A DNA stretch of 64,000 nt. It comes from Williamsia herbipolensis. GTDB lineage: Bacteria > Actinomycetota > Actinomycetes > Mycobacteriales > Mycobacteriaceae. Within the stretch, counting starts at the first letter, position 1; each line of letters starts with the position of its first letter. Below the pieces are notes generated by a model. The model made no database searches. It was given only the letters and a program-made list of their open reading frames with translations, and had not been told where the DNA came from. The DNA is taken from the NCBI RefSeq assembly GCF_000964005.1, contig NZ_JXYP01000029.1, positions 86,681 through 150,680 on the forward strand, given 5' to 3'. Positions 42,956 to 51,689 of the stretch are shown piece by piece. The translations under genes and the position numbers were made by a program.

Positions 42956-44887
42956 GTGACGCAGCACCCGCTCGATCCGCTCGACACCGACGAGTTCCGT
43001 TCGGTGACAGACATTCTCGCCGCAGCGCACGGCGTGGGACCGGGGTGGCGCTACTGCTCCATCGAGATGGCCGAGCCGAAAAAACCCGAGCTCTCCGCGT
43101 TCGAGTCGAACGGCACCGTGCCGCCCCGGCGGGCGCTCGTCACGCTGCTGGAATCGGCACGCAACGCCACGCACAAGGCCGTGGTGTCGCTGACCGACGG
43201 CCGCGTCGAATCGTTCGAACACATCCCCGGCGTCCAGGCCAACTTCACCGTCGACGAGTTCGAGGAATGCGATCGCGTCCTGCGCGCCCATCCCGATGTG
43301 GTCGCCGCTCTGGCCCGGCGTGGGATCACCGATCTCGACCTGGTGTTCATGGACACCTGGACCTACGGTGCCGCGGTGGCGCCGCCCGAGTACGCCGATC
43401 GACGACTCGGCTGGTCGGACACCTGGCTGCGGTCGGAGCCCGGCGCGAACCCGTATGCGCACCCGGTGTCGGGGCTGCACTGCGTGATCGACGTGAACAC
43501 GATGGAACTGTTGCGTATCGAGGACTCGTTCGACGGACCCGACGGGGCGATCGACCCGCCGGAGGTGATGGGCGAGTACGTACCGTCGCTGATCCCCGAG
43601 CGTGTCCGGGCCCAGTCGCGGCGAGAACCCCTGAAACCGTTGGAGATCACCCAGCCCGAGGGGCCGTCGTTCACCCTCGACGGCAACCTGCTGCAGTGGC
43701 AGAACTGGTCGTTACGCGTCGGGTTCAACCACCGCGAGGGCATGACGCTGCACACCGTCACCTACCGCGACGGCGACCGCGAACGGTCGGTCGCGCACCG
43801 CATGTCGTTCGCGGAGATGATGGTTCCCTACCGCGATCACTGCGAGGACCACTACCGGCGTACCGCGTTCGACATCGGCGAGTGGGGACTGGGGTTCATG
43901 ACCACGTCCCTGGAACTGGGATGCGACTGCCTCGGCGAGATCCGGTATCTCGATGCGACACTGCACGACAGCGCCGGTGAGCCGTACACGATCACCAACG
44001 CGATCTGCATCCACGAAGAGGACGACGCGGTGCTGTGGAAGCACGTCGACCACGACGCCGGCGCCGAGGTGCGACGCATGCGGCGACTCACGGTCAGCTT
44101 CCACGTGACCGTCGCGAACTACGAGTACCTGGTCTACTGGCGCTTCTACCAGGACGGCAACATCCAGTGCGAGGTGCGCGCCACGGGGATCATGGTCACC
44201 ACGCCGATCGCGCCCGGCGCCGAGCACCCGCACGGCACGCTCGTCGACGAGCGCACGTATGCGCCGTTCCACCAACACTTCCTGGTGGCACGTCTCGATC
44301 TCGACGTCGACGGCACCGACAACACCGTCGTGATGAGCGAGACCGAGGCCGAGCCGATGGGCCCCGACAACCCCTACGGTCTGTCGCTGGTGCAGCGCAA
44401 CACTCCGCTGCGCACCGAGCTGCAGGGACGTCAGGACATGAACTGGGCGAGCCAGCGGGCGTGGAAGGTGGTCAACCCCAACACCGTCAACGGCCTGGGC
44501 ACACATCCGGCCTACAAACTGGTGCCCGGTGACGCGATCCCGGCGATGTTCGACCCGGCCTCGCCCATCTTCGCCCGCGCGGAGGTGATCGGCCACACCC
44601 TCTGGGTGACCCCGAACCGAGCCGACGAGCGCTGGCCCGCAGGCGAGTTCGTGAACCAATCGGCCGGCGACACGGGGCTCGGCGCGTGGACGAAGGCCGA
44701 CCGTCCGATCGAGAACACCGATGTCGTGCTCTGGTACGTGTTCGGCGTCCACCACATCACCCGGCCCGAAGACTGGCCGGTGATGCCCGCCGACACGGTC
44801 TCGTTCTGGCTCAAGCCCTTCGGGTTCTTCGACCGCAACCCCTCGCTCGACGTGGCCCCGTCACCGGGCGGTCACTGCCACGGTTGA
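42956..44887 (+). CDS. Copper-containing primary amine oxidase
   Basis: A 643-residue copper amine oxidase. The topaquinone precursor is Tyr389 in TVANYEYLVYW (consensus NY[DE]). The copper ligands are His439 and His441 in FHQHF and probably the His in VHHITRPEDWPVMP. The catalytic base region is FMDTWTYG. Such enzymes oxidise primary amines to aldehyde, ammonia and hydrogen peroxide; tyramine, phenylethylamine or putrescine are all possible. The dehydrogenase upstream favours an aminoaldehyde product. I start at the GTG at 42956, with AGGAG upstream; an earlier ATG lies in the hairpin. Confidence 0.93.
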   Translation: MTQHPLDPLDTDEFRSVTDILAAAHGVGPGWRYCSIEMAEPKKPELSAFESNGTVPPRRALVTLLESARNATHKAVVSLTDGRVESFEHIPGVQANFTVDEFEECDRVLRAHPDVVAALARRGITDLDLVFMDTWTYGAAVAPPEYADRRLGWSDTWLRSEPGANPYAHPVSGLHCVIDVNTMELLRIEDSFDGPDGAIDPPEVMGEYVPSLIPERVRAQSRREPLKPLEITQPEGPSFTLDGNLLQWQNWSLRVGFNHREGMTLHTVTYRDGDRERSVAHRMSFAEMMVPYRDHCEDHYRRTAFDIGEWGLGFMTTSLELGCDCLGEIRYLDATLHDSAGEPYTITNAICIHEEDDAVLWKHVDHDAGAEVRRMRRLTVSFHVTVANYEYLVYWRFYQDGNIQCEVRATGIMVTTPIAPGAEHPHGTLVDERTYAPFHQHFLVARLDLDVDGTDNTVVMSETEAEPMGPDNPYGLSLVQRNTPLRTELQGRQDMNWASQRAWKVVNPNTVNGLGTHPAYKLVPGDAIPAMFDPASPIFARAEVIGHTLWVTPNRADERWPAGEFVNQSAGDTGLGAWTKADRPIENTDVVLWYVFGVHHITRPEDWPVMPADTVSFWLKPFGFFDRNPSLDVAPSPGGHCHG

Positions 44888-44908
44888 GATCCGGGTCGCG
44901 GCCGGTGG

Positions 44909-45517
44909 TCAACTGCCCGCGGCGAGCTGCGACCATCCCGCGATGAGCACGCCGAGACCGGCGTCGAAGGCGCGGTCGGCCCGATCGGGTGTGTTCGCGT
45001 GTGCGAGCACCTCCGCGAAGTCGCGGTCGGTGGTCGCCTCGATCGACCAGACCTCCTGCGGTGCAGCCAGATCCAGTGCCGACCCCAGGACAAAGGCGTC
45101 GAGGGTGGTGATGGCATCGAGCGCCTGCTGCGACGTCATGCCGCCACGGCGGAACGCGTGGGCCAGGGATTCGTACATCGCCACCGCGGTGTGGGAACGG
45201 ACCGTGTGCGCGGTCAGCAACGGGATCAGGCGGGGGTGCGCCGCGTAGGCGTCACGGTACGACCGGGCGATCGCCGCGACGGTGGAGGTCCACTCGACCT
45301 CGGCCGACGGCTCCACCAACACCGCGGACATCGCCCGCTCGCGAAGGAGTTCCACGATCTCGCCGCGCCCACCGACGTGGTTGTACAGCGACGACGGTCG
45401 CACCTTCAACGCCGCGGCGATGCCCGGCATCGTGAAGTCGCCCGCGGTGTCGACTGCGCGCAGCGCGGTGTCGACGATGAGGTCCACCGACAGCAGGGGG
45501 CGACTCGGGCGGGGCAC
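44909..45517 (-). CDS. TetR-family transcriptional regulator
   Basis: A 202-residue regulator. The HTH (about 10-50) reads LIVDTALRAVD, MPGIAAALKVRPSSLYNHVGG. The C-terminal ligand domain (about 75-195) resembles the TetR_C type with ALDAITTLDAFVLGSALDLA. It converges on the amine oxidase with a 21-base gap. It could control that gene or the alcohol dehydrogenase operon that ends just upstream of it; neither is shown by an operator. Confidence 0.87.
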   Translation of the reverse strand: MPRPSRPLLSVDLIVDTALRAVDTAGDFTMPGIAAALKVRPSSLYNHVGGRGEIVELLRERAMSAVLVEPSAEVEWTSTVAAIARSYRDAYAAHPRLIPLLTAHTVRSHTAVAMYESLAHAFRRGGMTSQQALDAITTLDAFVLGSALDLAAPQEVWSIEATTDRDFAEVLAHANTPDRADRAFDAGLGVLIAGWSQLAAGS

Positions 45518-45578
45518 GACGCCAGCTTATGCCGCTGTGTGCGCGTCCCGGACACGGCGCAGGAGGTGAGATCGGAGG

Positions 45579-46613
45579 TCAGGGCGTGACGATGACCTTG
45601 AGTGCCTCACGGTCGGCCATCTGCTGGTAGCCGGTCGGGACGTCGTCGAGTCCCATGCTCACGTCGAAGACCTTGCCGGGCTCGACCTTTCCGTCGAGCA
45701 CATCGGGCATGAGCTCCTCGATGTAGGCGCGCGCCGGTGCGACACCGCCGGTGAGCGTGATGTTGTTCATGAAGAACTGGCTGCCTGCCGTCACCTTGTC
45801 GTACTGCGGGACACCGACGCGGCTGACCGTGCCACCGGAGCGGACCGCGCCGAGCGCCATGTCCATCGCGGCCTCGTGCCCGACGCATTCGAGCACCTTG
45901 CGGGTGCCGTCGCCGCCGGTGAGTTCGCGGACCTTCTCGATGCCCTCGTCGCCCCGTTCGGCGACGACATCGGTGGCGCCGAACTCACGGCCGAGGTCGG
46001 TGCGCGCGGTGTGCCGCCCCATCAGGATGATCTGCTCGGCACCGAGCCGCTTGGCGGCGAGGACCGCCGACAGGCCGACCGCGCCGTCACCGATCACGGT
46101 GACCGTGTCACCCTCGGAGACACCCGCGGTGACCGCGCAGTGGTGGCCGGTGGAGAACACATCCGACAGCGTCAGCAGCGACGGCAGCAGCGCCGAGTCC
46201 TCACCGACAGGGAGTTTCACCAGCGTGCCCTGGGCCTGCGGGACGCGAACCGCCTCGCCCTGACCGCCGTCGACGCCGTTCATGCCCCAGCCCCCGCCGT
46301 GGCGACACGAGGTCTGCAGCCCCTCGGCACAGAAGTCGCACGTGTTGTCGGCCCAGACGAACGGGGCGACGACCAGGTCGCCCTTCGCCAGTCCGTCGAC
46401 CTCCGACCCGATGTCCTCGATGACGCCGAGGAACTCGTGCCCGATGCGGGCGCCCTCGTCGGACGCCTCTTTCGACCCGTAGGGCCAGAGATCGCTGCCG
46501 CAGATGCACGAGCGGACGACGCGCACCACGGCGTCGGTGGGATCCTTCAGCTCCGGGTCGGGGACGTTCTCGATGCGGATGTCGCCCTTGCCGTAGATCA
46601 GTGTCGCCTTCAT
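45579..46613 (-). CDS. Zinc-dependent alcohol dehydrogenase
   Basis: A 344-residue MDR-family enzyme. Catalytic zinc ligands are in CICGSD and GHEFLG. The structural zinc region CDFCAEGLQTSC has fewer Cys than the full four-Cys lobe. The Rossmann motif is VIGDGAVGLSAVLAAKRLGAEQI. It resembles the group often annotated as glutathione-independent or threonine-type dehydrogenases. It is the last gene of the group flavodoxin - cupin - CMD - ADH; its ATG overlaps the CMD stop (ATGA). Confidence 0.88.
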   Translation of the reverse strand: MKATLIYGKGDIRIENVPDPELKDPTDAVVRVVRSCICGSDLWPYGSKEASDEGARIGHEFLGVIEDIGSEVDGLAKGDLVVAPFVWADNTCDFCAEGLQTSCRHGGGWGMNGVDGGQGEAVRVPQAQGTLVKLPVGEDSALLPSLLTLSDVFSTGHHCAVTAGVSEGDTVTVIGDGAVGLSAVLAAKRLGAEQIILMGRHTARTDLGREFGATDVVAERGDEGIEKVRELTGGDGTRKVLECVGHEAAMDMALGAVRSGGTVSRVGVPQYDKVTAGSQFFMNNITLTGGVAPARAYIEELMPDVLDGKVEPGKVFDVSMGLDDVPTGYQQMADREALKVIVTP

Positions 46614-46930
46614 GCGTCTTCTCCAAACACCTTCTTGGCGACCGTGATCGCCGACATTGCACGCGGCCAGCCGGCGTAGAACGCCAGGTGGGTGATGGTC
46701 TCGACGATTTCTTCGCGCGTGACCCCGTTGTCGAGCGCCCGCTGGATGTGTCCCGGCAGTTGCTCCGTGTGCCCACCACTGATGAGAGCGGTGACAGTCA
46801 CCAGACTACGGTCGCGTTTGTTGAGCTCCGGACGTTCCCAGATGTCACCGAAGACGAGGTCGTCGGTGAGCGCGACCATCTTGGGTGAGAAGTCGCCGAT
46901 GAGTTGTTGTGCCGGGCTGGGTTCGGTCAT
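46610..46930 (-). CDS. Carboxymuconolactone decarboxylase (CMD) family protein
   Basis: A 106-residue CMD-fold protein: FGDIWERPELNKRDRSLVTVTALI, HIQRALDNGVTREEIVETITHLAFYAGWPRA. The redox CxxC of AhpD-type members is absent, so it is closer to plain CMD proteins of unknown substrate. It is coupled to the cupin gene before it and the ADH gene after it by four-base overlaps. Confidence 0.88.
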   Translation of the reverse strand: MTEPSPAQQLIGDFSPKMVALTDDLVFGDIWERPELNKRDRSLVTVTALISGGHTEQLPGHIQRALDNGVTREEIVETITHLAFYAGWPRAMSAITVAKKVFGEDA

Positions 46931-47346
46931 GCCCGTTCTCCTTTCGTTCCGGGGTACTCGTCGTCGGTGACGGGATCACCCCAGGTGGTCTCGGGACCGT
47001 CCTGGCCTTCGGCGAGGCTCTCCCACATCGCGAGATGGGTCATGAAGCGGTCCGGGGTCGCTCCGTGCCAGTGCCACTCACCGGGTGGGGTGTACACGGT
47101 GTCGCCGGGATGCATCTCGATGACCTCGCCGCCACGGGACTGCACCAGGCCGACGCCTTCGGTGACGTGCAGGGTCTGGCCGTTGGCGTGGCAGTGCCAG
47201 GCGGTGCGGGCGCACGGCGCGAAGTGCACCGCGTTGACGCGCAGCTGCGAGGGCGGTTCACCCGCCGCGATGACGTCGAAGTAGACGTCGCCGGTGAACA
47301 TCTCGGACGGTCCCTTGGTGGACGGCGTCGCCGGGATGAGCTTCAT
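46927..47346 (-). CDS. Cupin-domain protein
   Basis: A 139-residue single-domain cupin. Motif 1, HFAPCARTAWHCHANGQTLH, supplies the metal histidines; motif 2 is PGDTVYTPPGEWHWHG. Cupin plus CMD plus ADH is a recurrent actinobacterial and proteobacterial gene set with flavodoxin and aldo-keto reductase genes. AGGAG lies nine bases before the ATG. Its exact reaction is unknown. Confidence 0.87.
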   Translation of the reverse strand: MKLIPATPSTKGPSEMFTGDVYFDVIAAGEPPSQLRVNAVHFAPCARTAWHCHANGQTLHVTEGVGLVQSRGGEVIEMHPGDTVYTPPGEWHWHGATPDRFMTHLAMWESLAEGQDGPETTWGDPVTDDEYPGTKGERA

Positions 47347-47397
47347 GGTCGATCTCCTGTCGTTGTGGTGGTCGTTCCGCGGATGTGTGAGCCGTGG

Positions 47398-48045
47398 TCA
47401 CTGCAGGCCGCTGGTGCGCAGCCATCTCTCCACGGCCGGTGCGCTGTCGCGCACCTCTTCACCCTGAACCGCCAGGCCGTCTCCCATCTCCGCTCCGGGA
47501 CAGGATTGTCGGTAGACGGCGGGCACGCCGCTGAGTCCACTCACCGCGTGCGTCGTGACCGGGTGGATCGTCTTCCCGGTGAAGTCCAGGGCCTCGGTGA
47601 ACGTGCGCATGATCATCGGCGCCGAGCTGTTCCACACCGGGGAGGCGAGGATGACGGCGTCGTATCCGTCGAGTGAGGTCAGCGGATCGGACAGCGCGGG
47701 ACGCACCCCGTCTTGCTGCTCACGCCTGTTCTGCTCGACGGTCTCCTCGTAGTCGAACGGGTAGGGCGTCGACGGCTCGATCCGGTGCACGGTGCATCGC
47801 AGGCGTTGGCTGATCATTCCTGCGAGCACCTCGGTGTTGCCGACGTCGAGCACGGTGCGACCCCCGTAGGAATAGTTCTCACCGGGGCGGGAGAAGTAGG
47901 CCAGCAACACGCGCGGTTGCCCTCCCGGACGCACCGTGCTGGTTGCCGGCGCGGATTCCGATGGACCCGAACAACCGGCGGTCGCCCCGGCAAGAGCGGT
48001 GGCCGCGACGACCACCGCGCCACGCATGGCGACGCGTCGTGACAT
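47398..48045 (-). CDS. Flavodoxin-like lipoprotein with twin-Arg signal
   Basis: A 215-residue exported flavodoxin. The signal begins MSRRVAMRG and ends with lipobox-like ATAGC (Cys25). The flavodoxin domain opens VLLAYFSRPGENYSYGG (FMN phosphate loop) and continues ILASPVWNSSAPMIMRTFTEALDFTGKTIHPVTTHA. A twin-Arg signal fits export of a folded FMN protein. I prefer the ATG at 48045, with GGGGGAG upstream, over an ATG 12 codons earlier. It lies between the broken MFS gene and the cupin gene. Confidence 0.83.
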   Translation of the reverse strand: MSRRVAMRGAVVVAATALAGATAGCSGPSESAPATSTVRPGGQPRVLLAYFSRPGENYSYGGRTVLDVGNTEVLAGMISQRLRCTVHRIEPSTPYPFDYEETVEQNRREQQDGVRPALSDPLTSLDGYDAVILASPVWNSSAPMIMRTFTEALDFTGKTIHPVTTHAVSGLSGVPAVYRQSCPGAEMGDGLAVQGEEVRDSAPAVERWLRTSGLQ

Positions 48046-48077
48046 CAGCGGGCTCCCCCTGTGTTCGTCCGGAAGGT

Positions 48078-49525
48078 TCATCGCGGAACCGCGTTCGCGT
48101 CGGCGCGGGTCCGCACCCGCTCGGCGGGGACGATGACGACGAGGACCACGATCACGGCGAAGGCGAGAATCACGCTGCCGCCCGTCAGTGCGGTTGCGGC
48201 ACGCTCGGTGGCCGCGGCGGCGCCGCTGCTGCCGACCCCGGCGTTCGCGGAGATGGCGACGAGCACGCCGAGGCCCAGGGCCATGCCGAGTTGGTGGGCG
48301 GTGTTGAGCAGACCGGACGCGGCACCGGCGTCCGCCGACGAGACGCCGACGAGACGTCGGCGATCCCGGCGTTGGTCAGCGGCGCGAACACGAAACCCTG
48401 GCCGGCGCCGATCAGGAGCATCGGCAACGCGACTGCCGTGAGATAGCTGTCACCGACGGATATCGTGCTGAGCCACACCATCCCGACCAGTGTCCCCACC
48501 GTGCCGATCACCAGGAGAGCGGAATCGGAGATGCGTGCGTTCATTCTCGGGACTGCCATGGCCACAGCGAAGTTGACGAGCGTCATCGGCAAGAACCCGA
48601 GGCCTGCCTGGAACGGGGTGAAGCCGAGGCCGTCCTGCATGTACTGGGTCGTGAAGTAGAAGAAACCGATCATCGCGCCCAGGTACAGCAACCGCGTCGC
48701 GTAGGCGCCACTGCGGACACGGCTCGCGAACAGTCGCAGCGGCATGATCGGCGCTGCGACACGGGACTCGTTCATCACGAGGCCGATGAGGACGACGACC
48801 CCGACGACGAGTGAGGTGATGACTTTGCCGCTGCCCCAGCCTGACTCACCGGATTCGATGATCCCGAAGACGACCGCGCCCACACCGAGGGTCGCAGCGA
48901 GCGCGCCGACGACGTCGAACTGTCCGCGCTGACGCGGCGATTCGGTCAGCACGGTCCGCGCTGCGACGATCATCGCGATGGCGATCGGGACGTTGACCAG
49001 GAACGCCGCGCGCCACGAGATCCACTCCGTCAATGCGCCACCGATGAGGAGTCCCGCGCTCGCGCCGATCCCCGCCGCGGCGGCATACCAGGCCACGGCA
49101 CGCTTGCGCGCCGCGCCGTCGAAGTAGGTGGTGATCAGTGCCAACGACGTCGGGGCGACGATCGCGGCACCGATTCCCTGCACCGCGCGACCGGCGATCA
49201 TCCACGATCCCGACGGCGCCAACCCGATGAGCAGCGACGCCGACCCGAAGACGGCCAGCCCGACGACGAAGAGACGACGTCGTCCGACGATGTCGCCGAC
49301 CCGCGCGGCGAGGAGCAGCAGGCCACCGAACACCAGGGTGTAGGCGTCCTGCACCCACGACAGTGCTGTCGGTGACAGGTCCAGTCCCGCTCTGATGCTC
49401 GGTAGGCCGGTGAAGATGACCGAGTTGTCGAGCAGGACCATGAAGTAGCTGATCAGGACGATTGCGAGGATGGCGGCAGGTCTCGCGATGGTCGCCGGGG
49501 GTGGCGAGTACGTCGTGGTGGTCAT
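48078..49525 (-). pseudogene. MFS drug-type transporter, frameshifted by an 11-bp tandem duplication
   Basis: The first 385 codons give a normal DHA2-type MFS protein (DNSVIFTGLPSI, RVGDIVGRRRLFVVG, AGRAVQGIGAAIVAP), with helices up to FAPLTNAGIADVSS. There an 11-bp unit is present twice (48334-48355). The reading frame then runs through an Arg/Pro-rich end to 48185. Removing one copy restores SADAGAASGLLNTAHQLGMALGLGVLVAI and the last two helices, ending at 48078. The protein made now would lack the C-terminal helices and is probably inactive. It is divergent from the XRE gene. Confidence 0.85.
48334..48355. repeat. 11-bp perfect tandem duplication in MFS gene
   Basis: The unit GCCGACGAGAC (plus strand) occurs at 48334-48344 and 48345-48355 without mismatch. 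One copy fits the family reading frame; two copies shift it. Confidence 0.95.
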
Positions 49526-49605
49526 GTCGGGAGGTGGGCGGAGTCGGTGGGCACGGAGTGGGGCATGCACACAGTCGACCCCGTCGCTCACCTGCGCGGG
49601 AGTCA

Positions 49606-49627
49606 CTGTCAATCCAGGTACTGACAG
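49606..49627. promoter_or_regulatory. Candidate operator CTGTCA-N10-TGACAG
   Basis: A 6-bp inverted repeat with 10-base spacer lies 40 bases before the XRE gene start and 80 before the MFS start. It is centrally placed for control of both divergent genes, most likely by the XRE protein itself (inference). Confidence 0.45.
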
Positions 49628-49666
49628 ACCCTCCCCGCGGCGCGCGGACGCTCTTACAGTCGAGTC

Positions 49667-50551
49667 ATGAGCACCGACGATCTGCGTATCGAGATTCGAG
49701 AGTTCCTCAGCTCGCGTCGCGCCCGGGTCACCCCGGAAGAGGCCGGGCTGCCCGCCTATGGCGGCAATCGTCGGGTGAAAGGACTGCGACGCGAGGAGGT
49801 CGCCATGCTCGCGGGCGTGTCGGTCGACTACTACATCCGCATGGAGCGAGGCTCTCTGTCCGGCGCGTCGGACGGGGTTCTCGACTCCCTCGCAAGTGCT
49901 TTGAGACTCGACGACGCCGAACGTGATCATCTGTTCGCGCTCGCCCACCGCGCACCGGCCGGTCCGACCCGGCGCAGACGTGCACCCTCGACGACCGTGC
50001 GTCCGGTGCTGCAGCAGGTCCTCGACGCCGTCACCGACGCACCCGCGTGGATTCGCAACGGCCGTCACGACATCCTGGCCATGAACGACCTCGCGCGGGC
50101 GTTGTACTCGCCGGTGTTGGCCGACCCCCGACGGCCGGCGAACACCACCCGGTTCGTGTACCTGCACCCCGAGGCCGCGCGAGACTTCTTCGTCGACTAC
50201 GACCAGATCACCCGCGATGCCGCGGCGATGCTCCGACTCGAGGCCGGCAAGAACCCGCACGACAAGGCGCTCATCGAGCTGGTGGGTGAGTTGTCCACCC
50301 AGAGTGAGCTGTTCCGCAGACACTGGGCGTCGCAGGACGTCCGGTTCCACCGCAGCGGCCGTAAACGACTGAACCATCCGGTGGTCGGGCAACTCGATCT
50401 GGATTTCGAGGCCATGGAGCTGCCGTCTGAGCCGGGACTGCAGCTCAACATCTACACGGCGGCGGTGGGCACTCCGACCGCCGACGCCATCCGACTGCTG
50501 GCGTCGTGGGCCGCCAGCCAGGAACACATCCCCAGCGAGCGACACGCCTGA
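49667..50551 (+). CDS. XRE-family regulator with MmyB-type ligand domain
   Basis: A 294-residue regulator. The XRE HTH (about 8-85) has the family sequence RVKGLRREEVAMLAGVSVDYY and IRMERG. The C-terminal MmyB-like domain (about 100-290) has PAWIRNGRHDILAMNDLARALYSP, FVYLHPEAARDFFVDY and GSGRKRLNHPVVGQLDLDFE-like blocks, thought to bind a fatty acid or other small ligand. It is divergent from the MFS gene and precedes an aldo-keto reductase gene, a common arrangement for regulators of stress-response reductases. Confidence 0.9.
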   Translation: MSTDDLRIEIREFLSSRRARVTPEEAGLPAYGGNRRVKGLRREEVAMLAGVSVDYYIRMERGSLSGASDGVLDSLASALRLDDAERDHLFALAHRAPAGPTRRRRAPSTTVRPVLQQVLDAVTDAPAWIRNGRHDILAMNDLARALYSPVLADPRRPANTTRFVYLHPEAARDFFVDYDQITRDAAAMLRLEAGKNPHDKALIELVGELSTQSELFRRHWASQDVRFHRSGRKRLNHPVVGQLDLDFEAMELPSEPGLQLNIYTAAVGTPTADAIRLLASWAASQEHIPSERHA

Positions 50552-50608
50552 CCGGCGCGCAACGCACATCGTTCGCCGGTCGGCGAACGCACCCATGGAA
50601 AGGACGAC

Positions 50609-51487
50609 ATGACCACCATCGAACTCAACAACGGGGTCGAGATCCCAGCTCTGGGACTGGGCGTGTTCCAGTCGAGTCCGGAAGACACCAGAACGGCTGT
50701 TGCGCATGCACTGTCGGCCGGCTATCGCCACATCGACACCGCGGCAGCGTATGCGAACGAGCGCGAGGTCGGCGAGGCCCTGCGCGCTTCGGACCTGGAA
50801 CGCGGTGACGTGTTCGTCGAGACCAAGGTCTGGATCAGCGACTTCGGTTACGAGGAGACACTGCACGCATTCGACAAGAGCGCCGGCAAGCTCGGCCTCG
50901 AGCAACTCGACCTGCTCATCCTGCACCAGGCGCTGCCGTCGGAGTTCGAGCGCACGCTGGAGGCGTACCGAGCACTGGAAACCCTGTTGGCAGAGGGGAA
51001 GGTGCGTGCGATCGGCGTCAGCAACTTCATGGTGTCCCACCTCGAGCAGCTCCTGGATGTCGCGACCGTCGTGCCCGCGGTGAACCAGATCGAGGTGCAC
51101 CCCTACTTCCAGCAATCCGCCGTCCAGGACTTCGGGAGGGCGCACGGGATCGTCACGCAGGCCTGGTCACCCATCGGCGGCATCACCTTCTATCGCGACG
51201 GTGAACACACCAGCACGCTCGACGATCCGGTGATCGGCGACATCGCCGCCACGTACTCCAAGAGCCCGGCACAGATCATGCTGCGCTGGCACATCGACCA
51301 GGGACGGCAGGTGATCCCCAAGTCGGTCACCCCGACCCGGATCGACGAGAACCTCGACGTCTTCGACTTCACGCTGACCCCAGACGAACTCGCGGCCATC
51401 GATGCTCTCGACACCGGTGTCCGCGGCGGACCGGAACCCGACGCCGTCACCCTCGAGGCATTCGGACGCGACATCCCCGAGGCCTGA
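50609..51487 (+). CDS. Aldo/keto reductase
   Basis: A 292-residue NADPH-dependent reductase with the AKR tetrad: Asp and Tyr in HIDTAAAYANEREVG, Lys in FVETKVWI and His in LLILHQALP. IGVSNFMVSHLEQLL and VIPKSVTPTRIDEN (cofactor site) follow. It is the AKR5-like group with 2,5-diketo-gluconate reductase similarity. GGAAAGGA precedes the ATG. It follows the XRE gene by 57 bases and may be its main target. A 13-bp hairpin follows. Confidence 0.9.
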   Translation: MTTIELNNGVEIPALGLGVFQSSPEDTRTAVAHALSAGYRHIDTAAAYANEREVGEALRASDLERGDVFVETKVWISDFGYEETLHAFDKSAGKLGLEQLDLLILHQALPSEFERTLEAYRALETLLAEGKVRAIGVSNFMVSHLEQLLDVATVVPAVNQIEVHPYFQQSAVQDFGRAHGIVTQAWSPIGGITFYRDGEHTSTLDDPVIGDIAATYSKSPAQIMLRWHIDQGRQVIPKSVTPTRIDENLDVFDFTLTPDELAAIDALDTGVRGGPEPDAVTLEAFGRDIPEA

Positions 51488-51518
51488 AGCCCAGACCTCA
51501 GAGAATAGCTGCGTCACA

Positions 51519-51551
51519 GTCGGCGGCCGGGGAGCAGACCCGGCCGTCGAC
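51519..51551 (+). terminator. Intrinsic terminator after aldo/keto reductase
   Basis: A 13-bp stem (51519-51531 with 51539-51551, one G-U pair) and a 7-base loop lie 32 bases after the reductase stop and before the transporter promoter region. Confidence 0.65.
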
Positions 51552-51555
51552 TGAT

Positions 51556-51571
51556 TCGTTCAAATGAACGA
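51556..51571. promoter_or_regulatory. Candidate operator TCGTTCA-AA-TGAACGA before transporter
   Basis: A perfect 7-2-7 palindrome lies 119 bases before the first transporter gene. Its left side reads ATTCGTTCAAA (from 51554), which differs at one base from ATTCGTTTAAA inside the operator before aguB at 57614-57642. Confidence 0.5.
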
Positions 51572-51689
51572 CTGATTCAGGTTTCGTGCAGTCGGCGTGA
51601 AAGTGAACGCAGCAAAATCGTTCGCGAAACACACAAGAAACACCTTTGGGTGCATAGTTATCTGAGCAACCGCACGCATCGCGAATGCC

